This document shows positions 8,928 through 15,563 of a stretch of 64,000 nucleotides of DNA, one piece after another (position 1 is the first letter of the stretch; the number at the start of each line of letters is the position of its first letter). A program made the translations under genes and the position numbers. This stretch comes from Serratia proteamaculans_D (GTDB lineage: Bacteria; Pseudomonadota; Gammaproteobacteria; Enterobacterales; Enterobacteriaceae), in NCBI RefSeq assembly GCF_049959315.1, contig NZ_CP188201.1. One strand, given 5' to 3'. The notes below the pieces were generated by a model. The model saw only the letters and a list, made by a program, of their open reading frames with translations, was not told the origin of the DNA and made no database searches.

Positions 8928-8966
8928 GATGTCTCTCCTTGAATGGTTGAGTCGAAGCAACAGCGG

Positions 8967-9479
8967 TCAGCGCTGGACACCTTGCAGGCACAGCGCCCGT
9001 TCGGCAGTGCGACGCCGTTCCAGCCCCTGGCTTTTAACGCCGTTGACATAGATCCAGCGCGGTAGCTGGTCGCAAGCTGCCTGCCATTGTTGGCGTTTGA
9101 TAAAGGTGGCCAATGTGGAATTGCAGGCAGCGCTGACGCCAACGTTGAAGGCAAAGGCGCTGACTGCGTCGTAAACCGGCTGAGGCATCTCTACCGCCAT
9201 GCAGCGGGCTATCCCCCTTTCGACGGTGCGGACATCCTCGATCAGATTGGCCGCTGCCTGACGTTCGTTGATGACGGAGCCGGATTTCACTCCAGCGGTA
9301 TGGCCGATCCCGTTGGTCCAGACTCCGGCACTGCACTGATAGGGGGAGAGCCGGCAGCCTTCGAAATCGGCAATCAGGCGCAATCCCTGCTCAGAGGTGT
9401 GCAGGCTATTGAACTGCGGCAGCAGGGTGGCAAGGGCCAGAATAGCCGCCACGCTGCAGCGTTTAGCGAGTGAGCTCAT
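8967..9479 (-). CDS. Endolysin, P2 gpK-like lysozyme (GH24, SAR type)
   Basis: 170 residues. The GH24 triad context is visible: Glu in DFEGCRLSPYQCSAGVW, then Thr in TNGIGHTAGV. The N-terminus (KRCSVAAILALATLLPQF) is a weakly hydrophobic, Ala-rich segment typical of signal-arrest-release endolysins, exported in inactive form and activated when the membrane is depolarised. It overlaps the holin by 17 bases. It would lyse the producer to release tail particles or phage. No Rz/Rz1 spanin genes follow it, unlike P2 lysB/lysC. Confidence 0.93.
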   Translation of the reverse strand: MSSLAKRCSVAAILALATLLPQFNSLHTSEQGLRLIADFEGCRLSPYQCSAGVWTNGIGHTAGVKSGSVINERQAAANLIEDVRTVERGIARCMAVEMPQPVYDAVSAFAFNVGVSAACNSTLATFIKRQQWQAACDQLPRWIYVNGVKSQGLERRRTAERALCLQGVQR

Positions 9480-9681
9480 CGTAGACTCCGCGTTTCAAAC
9501 CGTTTTTTTTTAACGATTTCAACAACTGGTAACTTTTACGCCGGTAGTACCAATTCACAGCGAAAGTACCGACACCGACCGCAGCGCCGACCAGGAGGGC
9601 AATATCCTGTGTGGAATGTCGCCCCATCCAGGCCAGGCAGGCCGCCGTGAGGTAGGCAAGCGTTGAGGTGAGTTTCTCCAT
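9463..9681 (-). CDS. Holin (P2 gpY position)
   Basis: 72 residues with two likely membrane spans (about residues 7-20 and 26-45) and a basic C-terminus (YYRRKSYQLLKSLKKNGLKR), the class II holin layout. It permeabilises or depolarises the inner membrane and so triggers the SAR endolysin overlapped downstream. P2 gpY is longer (about 93) and of a different class, so this is a holin by position and topology rather than a clear gpY orthologue. Confidence 0.82.
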   Translation of the reverse strand: MEKLTSTLAYLTAACLAWMGRHSTQDIALLVGAAVGVGTFAVNWYYRRKSYQLLKSLKKNGLKRGVYDELTR

Positions 9682-9684
9682 CGC

Positions 9685-9888
9685 TTAGTCCCACAGTTTG
9701 ACGGTTTCTCGTTGAGCGGCCGCCGGCAGATCCGGCAGTTCGACCGGATGACCGTGGGGGAGTAGCGGGCCTGCGTCGGCCAGATCGCGATTAGCGAGAT
9801 AGACCTGCTCCACCAGACGCTGAGTGCTGCCGTAATAGCGCCAGCAAATCGCGTCGATGGTGTCGCCTTGTTGTGCATAAATTTTCAT
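9685..9888 (-). CDS. Tail protein gpX (LysM-like)
   Basis: 67 residues, the same as P2 gpX. MKIYAQQGDTIDAICWRYYG is the LysM-like start of the gpX family, and the end PVELPDLP fits too. Two ATG codons are adjacent (9891 and 9888); the second has the better spacing to AGGAG. It is the first gene of the X-holin-lysozyme-R operon. In P2 the capsid genes O, N, M and L precede X; here there is only an Ogr-type site and then a terminator of an unrelated small gene. Confidence 0.93.
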   Translation of the reverse strand: MKIYAQQGDTIDAICWRYYGSTQRLVEQVYLANRDLADAGPLLPHGHPVELPDLPAAAQRETVKLWD

Positions 9889-9982
9889 CATTACGCTCCT
9901 GCGTGGGGGAAAATGCGGTAGGCGCGGAGGCCCTGGATATACGCCAGTTTCCCGTAGCAGGCAGACGTCGGCAACGCGATGG

Positions 9983-10006
9983 GGTTGTGGATGGGCTGGC
10001 ACAACC
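9983..10006 (-). promoter_or_regulatory. Ogr/Delta-type activator site upstream of gpX
   Basis: A perfect dyad GGTTGT-N12-ACAACC containing the P2 late activator core TGT-N12-ACA. It sits about 95-115 bases upstream of the gpX start. A TATATC on the minus strand (9941-9936) could be the -10, one helical turn further away than in the two other late promoters. It implies that the tail/lysis operon starts at X. Confidence 0.5.
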
Positions 10007-10035
10007 GAAGGGAGAAAATGCCGAACGCAGAAACG

Positions 10036-10060
10036 AAAACACCCGCTGGCGGCGGGTGTT
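10036..10060 (-). terminator. Rho-independent terminator after the LexA-controlled small gene
   Basis: Nine-base-pair stem (AACACCCGC, 10038-10046; GCGGGTGTT, 10052-10060) followed on the minus strand by TTTTCGTTT. It separates the SOS-regulated small gene from the tail operon. Confidence 0.75.
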
Positions 10061-10090
10061 GGAAAGGGGGGAGCGTAAGCAGGGACTGGT

Positions 10091-10276
10091 TTAACGAGAG
10101 TCTTGTCCGTCGGCCGGGTAAAATATTTCTTGATAATCATTGTCTGGCAGCACCTGGCCGGCCAGATCCGAAATCAGCGACATGGCGATCAGAAATTCGG
10201 CGGCATTGCACTGCGCAGCCTGCGAAACATCGGCGATGAACTGGATGCGGGACAGTGTTAGCTGTTGTTTATCCAT
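10091..10276 (-). CDS. Small orphan protein under LexA control, candidate antirepressor
   Basis: 61 residues from the ATG at 10276, or 64 from an in-frame GTG at 10285. I recognise no family. It is mildly acidic, with a central hydrophobic helix-like stretch (AAEFLIAMSLISDLAGQVLP) and no signal peptide. It is monocistronic: a LexA box overlaps its -10, and a terminator follows. In phage 186 and Fels-2 the LexA-controlled gene in the same functional slot encodes Tum, which disarms a non-cleavable CI. This protein shows no DinI/Tum resemblance to my eye, so the antirepressor role is inferred from context only. Confidence 0.6.
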   Translation of the reverse strand: MDKQQLTLSRIQFIADVSQAAQCNAAEFLIAMSLISDLAGQVLPDNDYQEIFYPADGQDSR

Positions 10277-10303
10277 AATTTCCACTGTTCTTGCCCTCTC
10301 TTA

Positions 10304-10327
10304 AGTATACTGTTTATTTATACAGTA
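10304..10327 (-). promoter_or_regulatory. LexA (SOS) box overlapping a -10 element
   Basis: TACTGTTTATTTATACAGTA at 10308-10327 is a perfect CTGT-N8-ACAG palindrome with consensus flanks, as strong as the best E. coli SOS boxes. On the minus strand TATACT (10309-10304) overlaps its edge as the -10 of the small gene. LexA would block the promoter until DNA damage. Confidence 0.9.
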
Positions 10328-10348
10328 TTAAGCAAAACGCTAAAGGCG

Positions 10349-12412
10349 TCAATGATTGGATTTATCATTTGTGCAGTGAAAATTGGCCCAGTCATTGATT
10401 AGCGGAAATTGTACAAGTTGACCGTCAAAGCTGATTTTCCCTCCTCTTGCTAATACTTCCAGCTGCCAACGCTGCGGATCGATACCTGTCTGTCGAAGAT
10501 CGCGGGCAATCGTCAGGCAATACTGCTGTTGTGCTGGAGTCAGACGTGCGGAGGGCGCCAGTTTCGGGCCGTTAAAGGGAGCGGATCCACAGTTATTGAC
10601 AGAACTCCAAGGTGTCGCAGATTCGCTGTTTTTGGCGACGATGCGCCATTGCAGCGTCCTTGTCCGGTATACCCGTTCGGAGCCCAGATGAGGAGCATAA
10701 ATACCGACCACTTTTTGCACTCGTTCGTCATAACTGTTCAGTGTGGGCGCATCATCACGCGCTACACGTACCCATTGTCGGCTGCGGGGCACGTTGGCAC
10801 CGCCCTGGGCATCGATATAACCGGAAAAATCGCCAGTATCGGCGGCGGCGCGTACGGCTTCGGTTCGCTCATCGAACAGCTGCGTCAGGCTTTGCCCACG
10901 AATGCGACGACACTCGCGGTATGCGCCCATGCTGGGCAAACCAAAAGGGTGAAACTGCGGAATACGCCAGGTGCTGGCCCAGGCGCTGACGGCATTGGCG
11001 GTTTCACTCAGCGGGGTACCTGTCTCATGATCGAGTTCTTCTTCCAGCGCATAGCCATCGAGATTCTTGGCAATGTATTTGGCCATATAAGCTGCCGCCC
11101 CCCCTCGATTCAGGTGCTTATACTGCAGACGATTCTCTTGCGCTCCGGGTTCCCCGGCATCCTGCTGCAGTGCATAACGGAGCAGAATATCGATCACCGG
11201 TTGACGGTGATGATGGGGAGTAAACAGCATCAGGTGCCAATGCGGCGTACCGTCGTGGTGTGGTTCCACCACCCGGATACCGTAGACCTGGAGTTGACGA
11301 TCCTTAAATGCGGTGCGCATTTTGCTCCATTGCTTCACCAGGTAGCGTTGGCCGTCTTTTGGGGTGAAGTTTTCACGATCCCAGCGGTGATTGAAGCGCG
11401 CCTTGCCGTGGCCACCTGGGGTGCGAGTGGGGTGAAAACGTGCGGGAGTCGTCAGGGTGACAAACAGCCCGATATGGGTGCTGCGCGCGGCGTAGGTTTC
11501 AATACCTGCGAGGGTATTCATTAGCTCCATACGGCGGATCGCCGGGTTGGCGATGCTGCTCAGCACTTTCTCCATCAGATCGACACGCTCCCCGGTAAGG
11601 GTATTTTCCAAATCGCAGCGGCGAAGATAATCCTGATTTGATTGACGGCGCGCCTTCACGTCACGAATAGCCTGACGGCTGGCATAGGGGGAAGTGTTGC
11701 GGCTGACGTTGCCAATGGCGATCAGCAGCGCTTCGCGCCACTGCATACGTTGCATCTTCAGGCGCCGTAGCCACCAACGATCGCTGGTCAGTCTGGACAG
11801 TGCCGCTACCGCGCGGTGGCTGTCCAGCAACCCTTTGCGATAACAGTGCCAGTGCATGGGCTGAATATTAAAAGCGCGTGCCATACCGGCAATCTGGCCA
11901 TACAGCTGTGATTGAATTTCGTCCCGCAGCAGGACAGAGGAGTCTCCTGCATGCCTGGTCAGTAGGCTGTCGCACTCGCTTTGATAAAGTGCCAGTAACT
12001 GACCGGCGATTCGTTTTGCCAATTGTTCCAGCGCCTTGTCGCCCAGCGTTGGCAAAGCGCTATAGCTGTCGGCCTCATTGCCAAAGTGCATCGAGGCTTG
12101 GTGATTTTGGCCAAATTTATTGTTCACCTGTTGGATCCGTGGCCATATGCGGCGGTCGAAAACCCGCACCAGATAGTGCCAGGCAGCCTGCGCGCCTTGC
12201 TGACGCAACAGAAGTTGGTGGCGCTCGGTAAACTTTATGCGCAAGTAATAAGGCAGGGTATTGATGCGGCGCAGCGCGGCCTGCCACTGGCGTAGCCGAT
12301 CGCGGTTAAGCGTGGGTTCGCGGCCAATGGCTGGCCGCGGAGCATTCCAGGGATAGACACCTTCAAACAAGGGCGAAGGCGGGGGGCCAACAAGGTCGGG
12401 GGGAGCTGGCAT
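10349..12412 (-). CDS. Replication initiation endonuclease gpA (P2 type)
   Basis: 687 residues (P2 gpA about 761). It is a rolling-circle HUH nickase: the metal-binding motif reads GTPHWHLMLF near residue 390, and the two catalytic tyrosines lie in AYMAKYIAKNLDGY near residues 442-446 with the Y-x3-Y spacing of P2 gpA. It nicks the phage origin and stays covalently linked to the 5' end. The frame is open with no stop, so the gene looks functional. Its retention in an element without capsid genes is unusual. It ends close to the LexA promoter of the next gene and starts 4 bases after the zinc-finger gene. Confidence 0.94.
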   Translation of the reverse strand: MPAPPDLVGPPPSPLFEGVYPWNAPRPAIGREPTLNRDRLRQWQAALRRINTLPYYLRIKFTERHQLLLRQQGAQAAWHYLVRVFDRRIWPRIQQVNNKFGQNHQASMHFGNEADSYSALPTLGDKALEQLAKRIAGQLLALYQSECDSLLTRHAGDSSVLLRDEIQSQLYGQIAGMARAFNIQPMHWHCYRKGLLDSHRAVAALSRLTSDRWWLRRLKMQRMQWREALLIAIGNVSRNTSPYASRQAIRDVKARRQSNQDYLRRCDLENTLTGERVDLMEKVLSSIANPAIRRMELMNTLAGIETYAARSTHIGLFVTLTTPARFHPTRTPGGHGKARFNHRWDRENFTPKDGQRYLVKQWSKMRTAFKDRQLQVYGIRVVEPHHDGTPHWHLMLFTPHHHRQPVIDILLRYALQQDAGEPGAQENRLQYKHLNRGGAAAYMAKYIAKNLDGYALEEELDHETGTPLSETANAVSAWASTWRIPQFHPFGLPSMGAYRECRRIRGQSLTQLFDERTEAVRAAADTGDFSGYIDAQGGANVPRSRQWVRVARDDAPTLNSYDERVQKVVGIYAPHLGSERVYRTRTLQWRIVAKNSESATPWSSVNNCGSAPFNGPKLAPSARLTPAQQQYCLTIARDLRQTGIDPQRWQLEVLARGGKISFDGQLVQFPLINDWANFHCTNDKSNH

Positions 12413-12416
12413 CGTC

Positions 12417-12638
12417 TTAACGCCGGATAAAGTGACGTTGCTGAGCCTCTGCGATCTTCTGGCAGGCGACGCAGCGGCTTACGCCGGGAATAGCGCGGCG
12501 TCGTACCTCCGGGATCGCCCCATCACAGTCTATGCAAAACTGCGCTGAGGCTTGGGTGACTAGGGGCCTGGCGTGTGCGATCTGCTTTTCGAGCATCAGC
12601 GCCTGGCGTTCTTGCGCCATATCTATGGTATCAGCCAT
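12417..12638 (-). CDS. DksA/TraR-type C4 zinc finger protein
   Basis: 73 residues from ATG 12638, which has GGAG at good spacing. Four cysteines form the TraR/DksA zinc finger (FCIDCDGAIPEVRRRA, then CVACQKIAE). Phage-borne members of this family bind the RNA polymerase secondary channel or simply travel with early genes. P2-like phages commonly carry one upstream of A. It is followed by gpA after 4 bases and is probably co-transcribed. Confidence 0.88.
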   Translation of the reverse strand: MADTIDMAQERQALMLEKQIAHARPLVTQASAQFCIDCDGAIPEVRRRAIPGVSRCVACQKIAEAQQRHFIRR

Positions 12639-12712
12639 GGTGTGTTCTCCAGATAGGGTAAATTTGGGCCGAACGACATCCGGCGGGTTGCACGCCAGAA
12701 GTTGCAGAACGG

Positions 12713-13018
12713 CTATTTTTTCTGATTCAGCAGGCAATCCTCTTCGCTGATATAGCGCGGCAGTGATTTGCCCAGTTCAATGAATGCATTGAGTGCAGCA
12801 ACAATTTTCTGTCGCTGGGGATAGCTCATCTCGTGGAACTGCAGCATCACGTGACGCTCGGTCAGGCCTGCATGAAAGCAGAGCGTGTGACGTAGATGCA
12901 GCGGTGCCGTGTTGTAGATCTCCTCGGCCTGATTTTTATATTGGGCGAATAGCGTGCGGCGGATTTCAGCGATACGCCGTAGGCCGATAGCCCGTTGCTC
13001 TTCACTCGCCAACAGCAT
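12713..13018 (-). CDS. Phage early protein of unknown function
   Basis: 101 residues from ATG 13018, preceded by GGGAGG. Helical and charged: EEQRAIGLRRIAEIRRTLFA, LCFHAGLTERHVMLQFHEMS, RQKIVAALNAFIELGKSLPR. Similar small proteins occur in the early regions of enterobacterial P2-like phages; possibly the DUF5347 type, but I cannot confirm that. It is the first leftward gene across from cI and so occupies the early-operon leader slot of cox/apl or cII. No obvious HTH was recognised. Confidence 0.7.
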   Translation of the reverse strand: MLLASEEQRAIGLRRIAEIRRTLFAQYKNQAEEIYNTAPLHLRHTLCFHAGLTERHVMLQFHEMSYPQRQKIVAALNAFIELGKSLPRYISEEDCLLNQKK

Positions 13019-13181
13019 GGCAACCTCCCTGGGGACTAAGTGGTATATGGGCTTGCAAAAGCGAGGCAGATCTCGGTTCGAATCACCATCACTGTGTGAG
13101 CAACGTGCCTGCTTATCGTTAACCAATGGCAGCAGTAACTTGCTATTGGATTACCACGATGATTGCATTTTCATCAATCAT

Positions 13182-13259
13182 GTCGCATCATCTTAACTAA
13201 AGTGACATTTAAGCCGTTTGTGATACATTCAGATGGCACTTTAGATCGCAAAATGCGAC
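13182..13259. promoter_or_regulatory. Composite inverted-repeat operator between cI and the early operon
   Basis: Two 29-base arms, 13182-13210 on the plus strand and 13231-13259 on the minus strand, match at 21 of 29 positions around a 20-base centre. Each arm holds two boxes, GTCGCAT and CTAAAGTG, 15 bases apart start to start. A short perfect palindrome TCGCA-AAA-TGCGA (13246-13258) lies in the right arm. The position between divergent cI and early genes fits the repressor operator and overlapping promoters. Confidence 0.65.
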
Positions 13260-13295
13260 TTGTAAATGCAAATTTTGATTTTAATCGGTGATGAT

Positions 13296-14162
13296 ATGCG
13301 TGAAGAGACTGTGAACGATAACGCCTCAGTAGGCGCAGTGATTGAAAGGATCCTTTCATCTTATGGTGTTGGCACGCAGAAAGAGCTGAGTGAAATCCTG
13401 GGGATAGCCCCTAACAACATCAGCAGTTGGCAGCAACGTGGCAGTGTGCCCGGCTATGTGATCATCAGCTGCGCGCTGGCTACGGGCGCTGATTTGGCCT
13501 GGCTAATGACCGGGGAGCTTGCAAAAGCAAAAAGTAAACTTAAACCGATTCAACCCGCGCAGGGAAAAGCGCTTTACGATCGGGTTCTGGCTTCAGGCGG
13601 TAAAGGTGTGCTGCGTCGCATCCTCGATGCCTATGGTTTCAGTCTGCAGAAAGAGCTGGGAGATTTACTGGGGATTTCGTCGGGCACCATGAGTACCTGG
13701 GTTCGTCGTAATTATTTCCCGGGAGATATCGTGGTGACCTGCGCTCTGGATACCGGCGTATCTCTGTTGTGGCTGGCGACCGGGCAGGGGGAAATGGGCA
13801 GTGGCAGCACGGCGGTGGCGGTACCGGCTGGCGGGCGAGCGCTGCCGAAATACCGGCTCGTCGCCGGGCAGTTGAAAGATGCGGGAGAATGGCTGGCGGA
13901 TGGTTCGCTGATCCCGGCAGGGGTAGCGCAGCCGGCTTACGTTGACGGCAGTCGGTTATCCTGGCTGGTGGATTTGGCTGTGACGCACATTGCCAATGGT
14001 CGTTGGCTGATCGATATCGATGGCAATATCGACGTCTATGATATTGCGCGTTTGCCGGGTAATCAGGTACAGGTCAGTGGGGGAAATGCTGACTTCCAGT
14101 GTTCCACTGATGCGCTGAAAGCCTTGGGCATGGTCTGGTTGACTCTGACACCTCAGGCATAA
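13296..14162 (+). CDS. CI-type phage repressor with two tandem helix-turn-helix domains
   Basis: 288 residues from ATG 13296. The Bac_CI N-terminal DNA-binding domain occurs twice: residues about 8-70 (TQKELSEILGIAPNNISSWQ ... DLAWLMTGE) and about 95-165 (LQKELGDLLGISSGTMSTW ... SLLWLATGQG). The C-terminal third (LPKYRLVAGQLKDAGEWLAD to the end) resembles the 186 CI multimerisation domain. I see no Ser/Lys peptidase pattern, so RecA-stimulated self-cleavage is not expected. 186 CI is about 192 residues with one HTH. It is divergent from the early operon across the composite operator, and there is no integrase beside it. Confidence 0.88.
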   Translation: MREETVNDNASVGAVIERILSSYGVGTQKELSEILGIAPNNISSWQQRGSVPGYVIISCALATGADLAWLMTGELAKAKSKLKPIQPAQGKALYDRVLASGGKGVLRRILDAYGFSLQKELGDLLGISSGTMSTWVRRNYFPGDIVVTCALDTGVSLLWLATGQGEMGSGSTAVAVPAGGRALPKYRLVAGQLKDAGEWLADGSLIPAGVAQPAYVDGSRLSWLVDLAVTHIANGRWLIDIDGNIDVYDIARLPGNQVQVSGGNADFQCSTDALKALGMVWLTLTPQA

Positions 14163-14186
14163 AAAAAGCCCATCGATGATGGGCTT
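14162..14186 (-). terminator. Terminator between cI and the YdiY-like gene
   Basis: Stem AAGCCCATC (14166-14174) and GATGGGCTT (14178-14186). On the minus strand it is followed by a T-run, so it ends the YdiY-like gene; it may also stop convergent cI transcripts. Confidence 0.8.
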
Positions 14187-14214
14187 GGTGGAATCAGTGT
14201 ACTGGACGAAAGGA

Positions 14215-14979
14215 TTACAGACCGTATACCAGGCTGATGGACGTCGTGGTGTCGGTGTTCTTCGGCGCTGAGGCTGGTGGCTTGCTGTTGTAAGTCACGT
14301 TGTAAGCCAGGCGCAGTGCGAATCTTTCGTTAATCGCGACGCTTAGCGCGGTTTCGGAGTTCAAGGTGGTTTCTTCGTTAGCCAGTGCGGAAACGCCTTC
14401 GGAGAACTTGGTATTGTCGGTCAGCTGATACGAATAGTTGGCTGCGCCGTATGCCAGCGCTTTGGTGGAGCGACCACCGCCATGATATTCATCGTGACGT
14501 ACGCCGGGACCAAATTCCACTCGCAGGTCGCTGAGCGGCCCGTTGAGAAGTTGGCGACCATAACCGCCGGTCAGCGTGGAGCGGGAGTCGTAACCGTTGA
14601 AGCGGTCGCTAAGCCAACTTGCCTGACCAAACAGGTAGTTGCGATCGGACAGGTTATAACGAGTACGCCCCCCGGCCTGATACTTTTCAGACGAACGCAC
14701 GTTAGAGGAAGTGGTGTTATTAGCGGCTCCCCACAGGCTGTAGGCGGCATCGCTGTTGAACCAGGTCATGCTGCTGTTGGCCAGCAGCGTCGAGCTTTGT
14801 GAGTTGCCAGACTGCGAGTTGTAACCTGCCTGAATGTTACCTTCAAACGGCTTTTTCGCGGTGGCCGGATCGTCCATCGCGGTGAAAAGTGTATTATCGG
14901 CAAGGGCTGAAACACTGGTGAAAGTCGTTAAGCAGCTAATGAACAGCGGAATAGCGCGGCGAGCGCGTAAAGAGAGCAT
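14215..14979 (-). CDS. ydiY: Outer-membrane beta-barrel protein, YdiY family (DUF481)
   Basis: 254 residues (E. coli YdiY about 252). Signal peptide at 1-27 (RRAIPLFISCLTTFTSVSALA), then alternating amphipathic strands with DUF481 hallmarks: GNIQAGYNSQSGNSQSSTL, YLFGQASWLSDRFNGYDSRS, GYGRQLLNGPLSDLRVEFGP, ending in an aromatic-poor SLVYGL. E. coli ydiY is acid-induced; its role is unknown. It is a host gene directly beside the phage repressor, so it marks the right boundary of the phage-derived region. It has its own terminator, convergent with cI. Confidence 0.85.
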   Translation of the reverse strand: MLSLRARRAIPLFISCLTTFTSVSALADNTLFTAMDDPATAKKPFEGNIQAGYNSQSGNSQSSTLLANSSMTWFNSDAAYSLWGAANNTTSSNVRSSEKYQAGGRTRYNLSDRNYLFGQASWLSDRFNGYDSRSTLTGGYGRQLLNGPLSDLRVEFGPGVRHDEYHGGGRSTKALAYGAANYSYQLTDNTKFSEGVSALANEETTLNSETALSVAINERFALRLAYNVTYNSKPPASAPKNTDTTTSISLVYGL

Positions 14980-15279
14980 TTTGGATCCAGTTGTTAAGAG
15001 TGATTATAAGTGATGTCAGTCACATTATATCGGTTCGCCATGACGACCAAAATAGCTACGATTAGCTTAAGTTTTTAATTTCTCATCCTTACTTATTCAC
15101 TTTTCTTCTACTTAATTAACCCCTTCCTGCGGCATATCATGCTGAGTATCCTTAGCGTTTGGCTGGGTTTTGGCTAAGGTTGTCGTCTGGTAGCAACAGC
15201 GGGTGGGCTGCCGTGCTCGATCATCCGGAAGAAACCGAGGGGCGTATCGCGGCCTGATGTATTGTTGTGGAAAATGAGG

Positions 15280-15297
15280 TGTATATTTAAATTTACA
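15280..15297. promoter_or_regulatory. TyrR-box-like palindrome, distal
   Basis: TGTATA-TTTAAA-TTTACA matches the TyrR consensus TGTAAA-N6-TTTACA at 11 of 12 fixed positions, but lies about 195 bases upstream of the likely aroF promoter. This is farther than in E. coli aroF, so its role is uncertain. Confidence 0.4.
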
Positions 15298-15442
15298 CAT
15301 TGTAGCGGTAATGCCTGTCCTTCAAGTTTAAAATGGATAAACGAAAACCTTGATTGTATTTTAGTATTTTTATTTATAAATCATGTAATTGATTTTGTTT
15401 TCCTGTCTGTTTCAATACAACCTTTCAAGGTGATTTGTCAGT

Positions 15443-15497
15443 GGTAATTTTTTATTTACAGATATCGGATTGAAAACTTTACATCGCATGGTATGGT
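15443..15497 (+). promoter_or_regulatory. aroF promoter with an adjacent weak TyrR box
   Basis: TTGAAA (15470-15475), 16-base spacer, TATGGT (15492-15497). Just upstream, GGTAAT-N6-TTTACA (15443-15460) is a half-conserved TyrR box; the spacing would allow tyrosine-dependent repression as known for E. coli aroF-tyrA. Confidence 0.55.
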
Positions 15498-15563
15498 AAG
15501 GACCTGAAACGCTCAAGGTTGTATTAACGCTTACGCATAACGGCAAACGACAGGAACAGCATC

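Larger units (their letters stand above)
14980..15563. other. AT-rich intergenic region between ydiY and aroF
   Basis: 584 bases with no convincing gene. It holds the divergent promoters of the YdiY-like gene and aroF, two TyrR-box-like palindromes (listed separately), and an imperfect CCTTAGC/GCTAAGG hairpin near 15149-15177. No RNA gene was recognised. Confidence 0.6.

Noticed and set aside
10529..11524. 331-codon plus-strand frame inside gpA
   Set aside because: The minus-strand gpA has clear HUH and double-Tyr motifs; this frame has no recognisable features or start signal.
13060..13100. tRNA T-arm-like motif GGTTCGAATC (13075-13084), possible tRNA remnant or attachment site
   Set aside because: No acceptor, D or anticodon arms could be folded around it and no matching tRNA 3' end or second copy was found in the window.
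15112..15300. 62-codon minus-strand frame between ydiY and aroF
   Set aside because: No ribosome site, no family resemblance; it lies in AT-rich promoter DNA.
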